Source: Streptomyces sp. SAI-135 (GTDB lineage Bacteria; Actinomycetota; Actinomycetes; Streptomycetales; Streptomycetaceae). From it: 64,000 nt of DNA. Shown piece by piece: positions 62,913 to 64,000 of the stretch. The stretch is taken from NCBI RefSeq assembly GCF_029893805.1, contig NZ_JARXYP010000002.1:4898001-4962000 (forward strand), in the 5' to 3' direction. A model generated the notes under the pieces. That model was not told where the DNA came from. It saw only the letters and a program-made list of their open reading frames with translations, and made no database searches. A program made the translations under genes and the position numbers. The stretch's first letter is position 1. The number at the start of each line of letters is the position of its first letter.

Positions 62913-62971
62913 CGCTGACTGAGTCAGTGCAGGAGTCGGTACCGGAGCGACACCAGGAGGAGTGCGGACAC

Positions 62972-64000
62972 GTGGATGCCGAGCTGACCAACCGGAGCCG
63001 GGACGCGATCAACGCGGCCAGCAACCGGGCCGTGACCGAGGGACACCCGGACCTCACCCCAGCCCACCTGCTCCTCGCTCTGCTCCAGGGGCAGGACAAC
63101 GAGAACATCGTCGATCTGCTCGCGGCCGTCGACGCCGACCAGGCCGCCGTGCGGGCAGGCGCCGAGAAGGTGCTCGGCTCGCTGCCCAGCGTGGCCGGGT
63201 CCACCGTCGCGCCCCCGCAGCCCAACCGCGACCTGCTCACCGTGATCGCCGACGCGCAGGCCCGCGCCAAGGACCTCGGTGACGAGTACCTCTCCACCGA
63301 GCACCTGCTCATCGGCATCGCCGCCAAGGGCGGGCCGGCCGCCGAGGTGCTGACCCGCCAGGGCGCAACCCCCAACAAGCTTGTCGACGCCTTCCAGAAG
63401 GCCAGAGGAGGGCGCAGGGTGACCACCGCCGACCCCGAGGGGCAGTACAAGGCCCTGGAGAAGTTCGGAACCGACTTCACCGCCGCCGCACGGGACGGCA
63501 AGCTCGACCCCGTCATCGGCCGCGACCAGGAGATCCGCCGGGTCGTCCAGGTGCTGTCGCGTCGTACCAAGAACAACCCCGTCCTCATCGGCGAGCCCGG
63601 CGTCGGCAAGACCGCAGTCGTCGAAGGGCTCGCCCAGCGGATCGTCAAGGGGGACGTGCCCGAGTCGCTCAAGGACAAGCGGCTCGTCGCGCTCGACCTC
63701 GGGGCCATGGTCGCCGGGGCCAAGTACCGCGGTGAGTTCGAGGAGCGGCTCAAGACCGTCCTCGCGGAGATCAAGGACTCCGACGGGCAGATCATCACCT
63801 TCATCGACGAGCTGCACACCGTCGTGGGCGCGGGCGCCGGCGGTGACTCCTCCATGGACGCCGGCAACATGCTGAAGCCGATGCTGGCCCGCGGCGAGCT
63901 GCGGATGGTGGGTGCCACCACCCTCGACGAGTACCGGGAGCGGATCGAGAAGGACCCCGCCCTGGAGCGCCGCTTCCAGCAGGTGCTGGTCGCCGAGCCG
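62972..64000 (+). CDS. clpB: ATP-dependent disaggregase ClpB, 5' part
   Basis: The first 343 codons of ClpB; the gene runs off the window end. GTG 62972 follows AGGAGG and gives MDAELTNRSRDAINAASNRA, the start of the double Clp N domain. The linker (DPEGQYKALEKFGTDFTAAA) is followed by the first AAA+ module with Walker A IGEPGVGKTAVVEGLAQRI and Walker B IITFIDELHTVVGAGAGG. ClpB works with DnaK to rescue aggregates; the HAIR site ties both to HspR. Confidence 0.97.
   Translation, partial: MDAELTNRSRDAINAASNRAVTEGHPDLTPAHLLLALLQGQDNENIVDLLAAVDADQAAVRAGAEKVLGSLPSVAGSTVAPPQPNRDLLTVIADAQARAKDLGDEYLSTEHLLIGIAAKGGPAAEVLTRQGATPNKLVDAFQKARGGRRVTTADPEGQYKALEKFGTDFTAAARDGKLDPVIGRDQEIRRVVQVLSRRTKNNPVLIGEPGVGKTAVVEGLAQRIVKGDVPESLKDKRLVALDLGAMVAGAKYRGEFEERLKTVLAEIKDSDGQIITFIDELHTVVGAGAGGDSSMDAGNMLKPMLARGELRMVGATTLDEYRERIEKDPALERRFQQVLVAEP

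Overview
The window is chromosomal DNA from a Streptomyces species. The support is very high GC with GC-rich third positions, frequent GTG starts, a complete whiE-type spore-pigment polyketide cluster, an HspR-type dnaK-grpE-dnaJ-hspR operon with HAIR operators, and many actinobacterial families (DUF2252, DUF6325, DUF6153, SHOCT, GAP, class F sortase, WXG100-like proteins).

Layout. 1-4.8 kb: a cold-shock protein, a TetR regulator divergent from an MDR oxidoreductase with a strong promoter/operator between them, a secreted beta-helix protein and an O-methyltransferase. 4.8-13.3 kb (minus strand): a type II PKS spore-pigment cluster (hydroxylase, WhiE-I-like protein, cupin, KS-alpha, CLF, ACP, aromatase, cyclase), with a class F sortase and a small cell-wall-type protein lying between the hydroxylase and the rest. 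13.5-18.3 kb: a GvpU-like protein, a membrane-anchored esterase and a four-gene WXG100/type VII-associated operon. 18.3-21.8 kb: a ribbon-helix-helix gene preceded by two helically phased operator arrays (10-bp and 11-bp period), followed by a DUF4097 protein and a DrrAB-like ABC exporter. 21.8-32.2 kb: accessory genes (SHOCT, DUF6325, membrane protein, DUF2252, CMD-like, ClC channel, YihY, GAP) and a TetR/SDR/hydrolase locus with three matching palindromic operators. 32.2-35.9 kb: Cys/His/Met-rich metal-associated genes (DUF1326, DUF2182, DUF305, DUF6153) with a truncated F510_1955-type lipoprotein and a 25-bp tandem duplication. 36.2-36.5 kb: an integrase remnant beside tRNA-Gly(CCC).

36.7-64 kb looks like conserved core chromosome: dcd and a phosphoribosyltransferase, Nudix, Yip1-like, two FG-GAP proteins, a nucleotidyltransferase, an HdrD-like Fe-S oxidoreductase, a MraY/WecA-like membrane protein, the dnaK operon, an FN3 protein, an orphan sugar-binding lipoprotein, and an ATP-grasp/alpha-E/transglutaminase operon. 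Then come four paralogous LuxR-type regulators (one frameshifted in a C homopolymer) beside a tiny secreted peptide and a Rieske-like protein without cluster ligands, a PPOX-class protein, and the start of clpB behind its own HAIR site, cut by the window edge.

The best candidates for undescribed biology are the RHH/phased-array/DUF4097/ABC module (18.3-21.8 kb) and the multi-LuxR/secreted-peptide/pseudo-Rieske locus (57.6-62.4 kb). All family names are recognised by eye from motifs; no database search was run.
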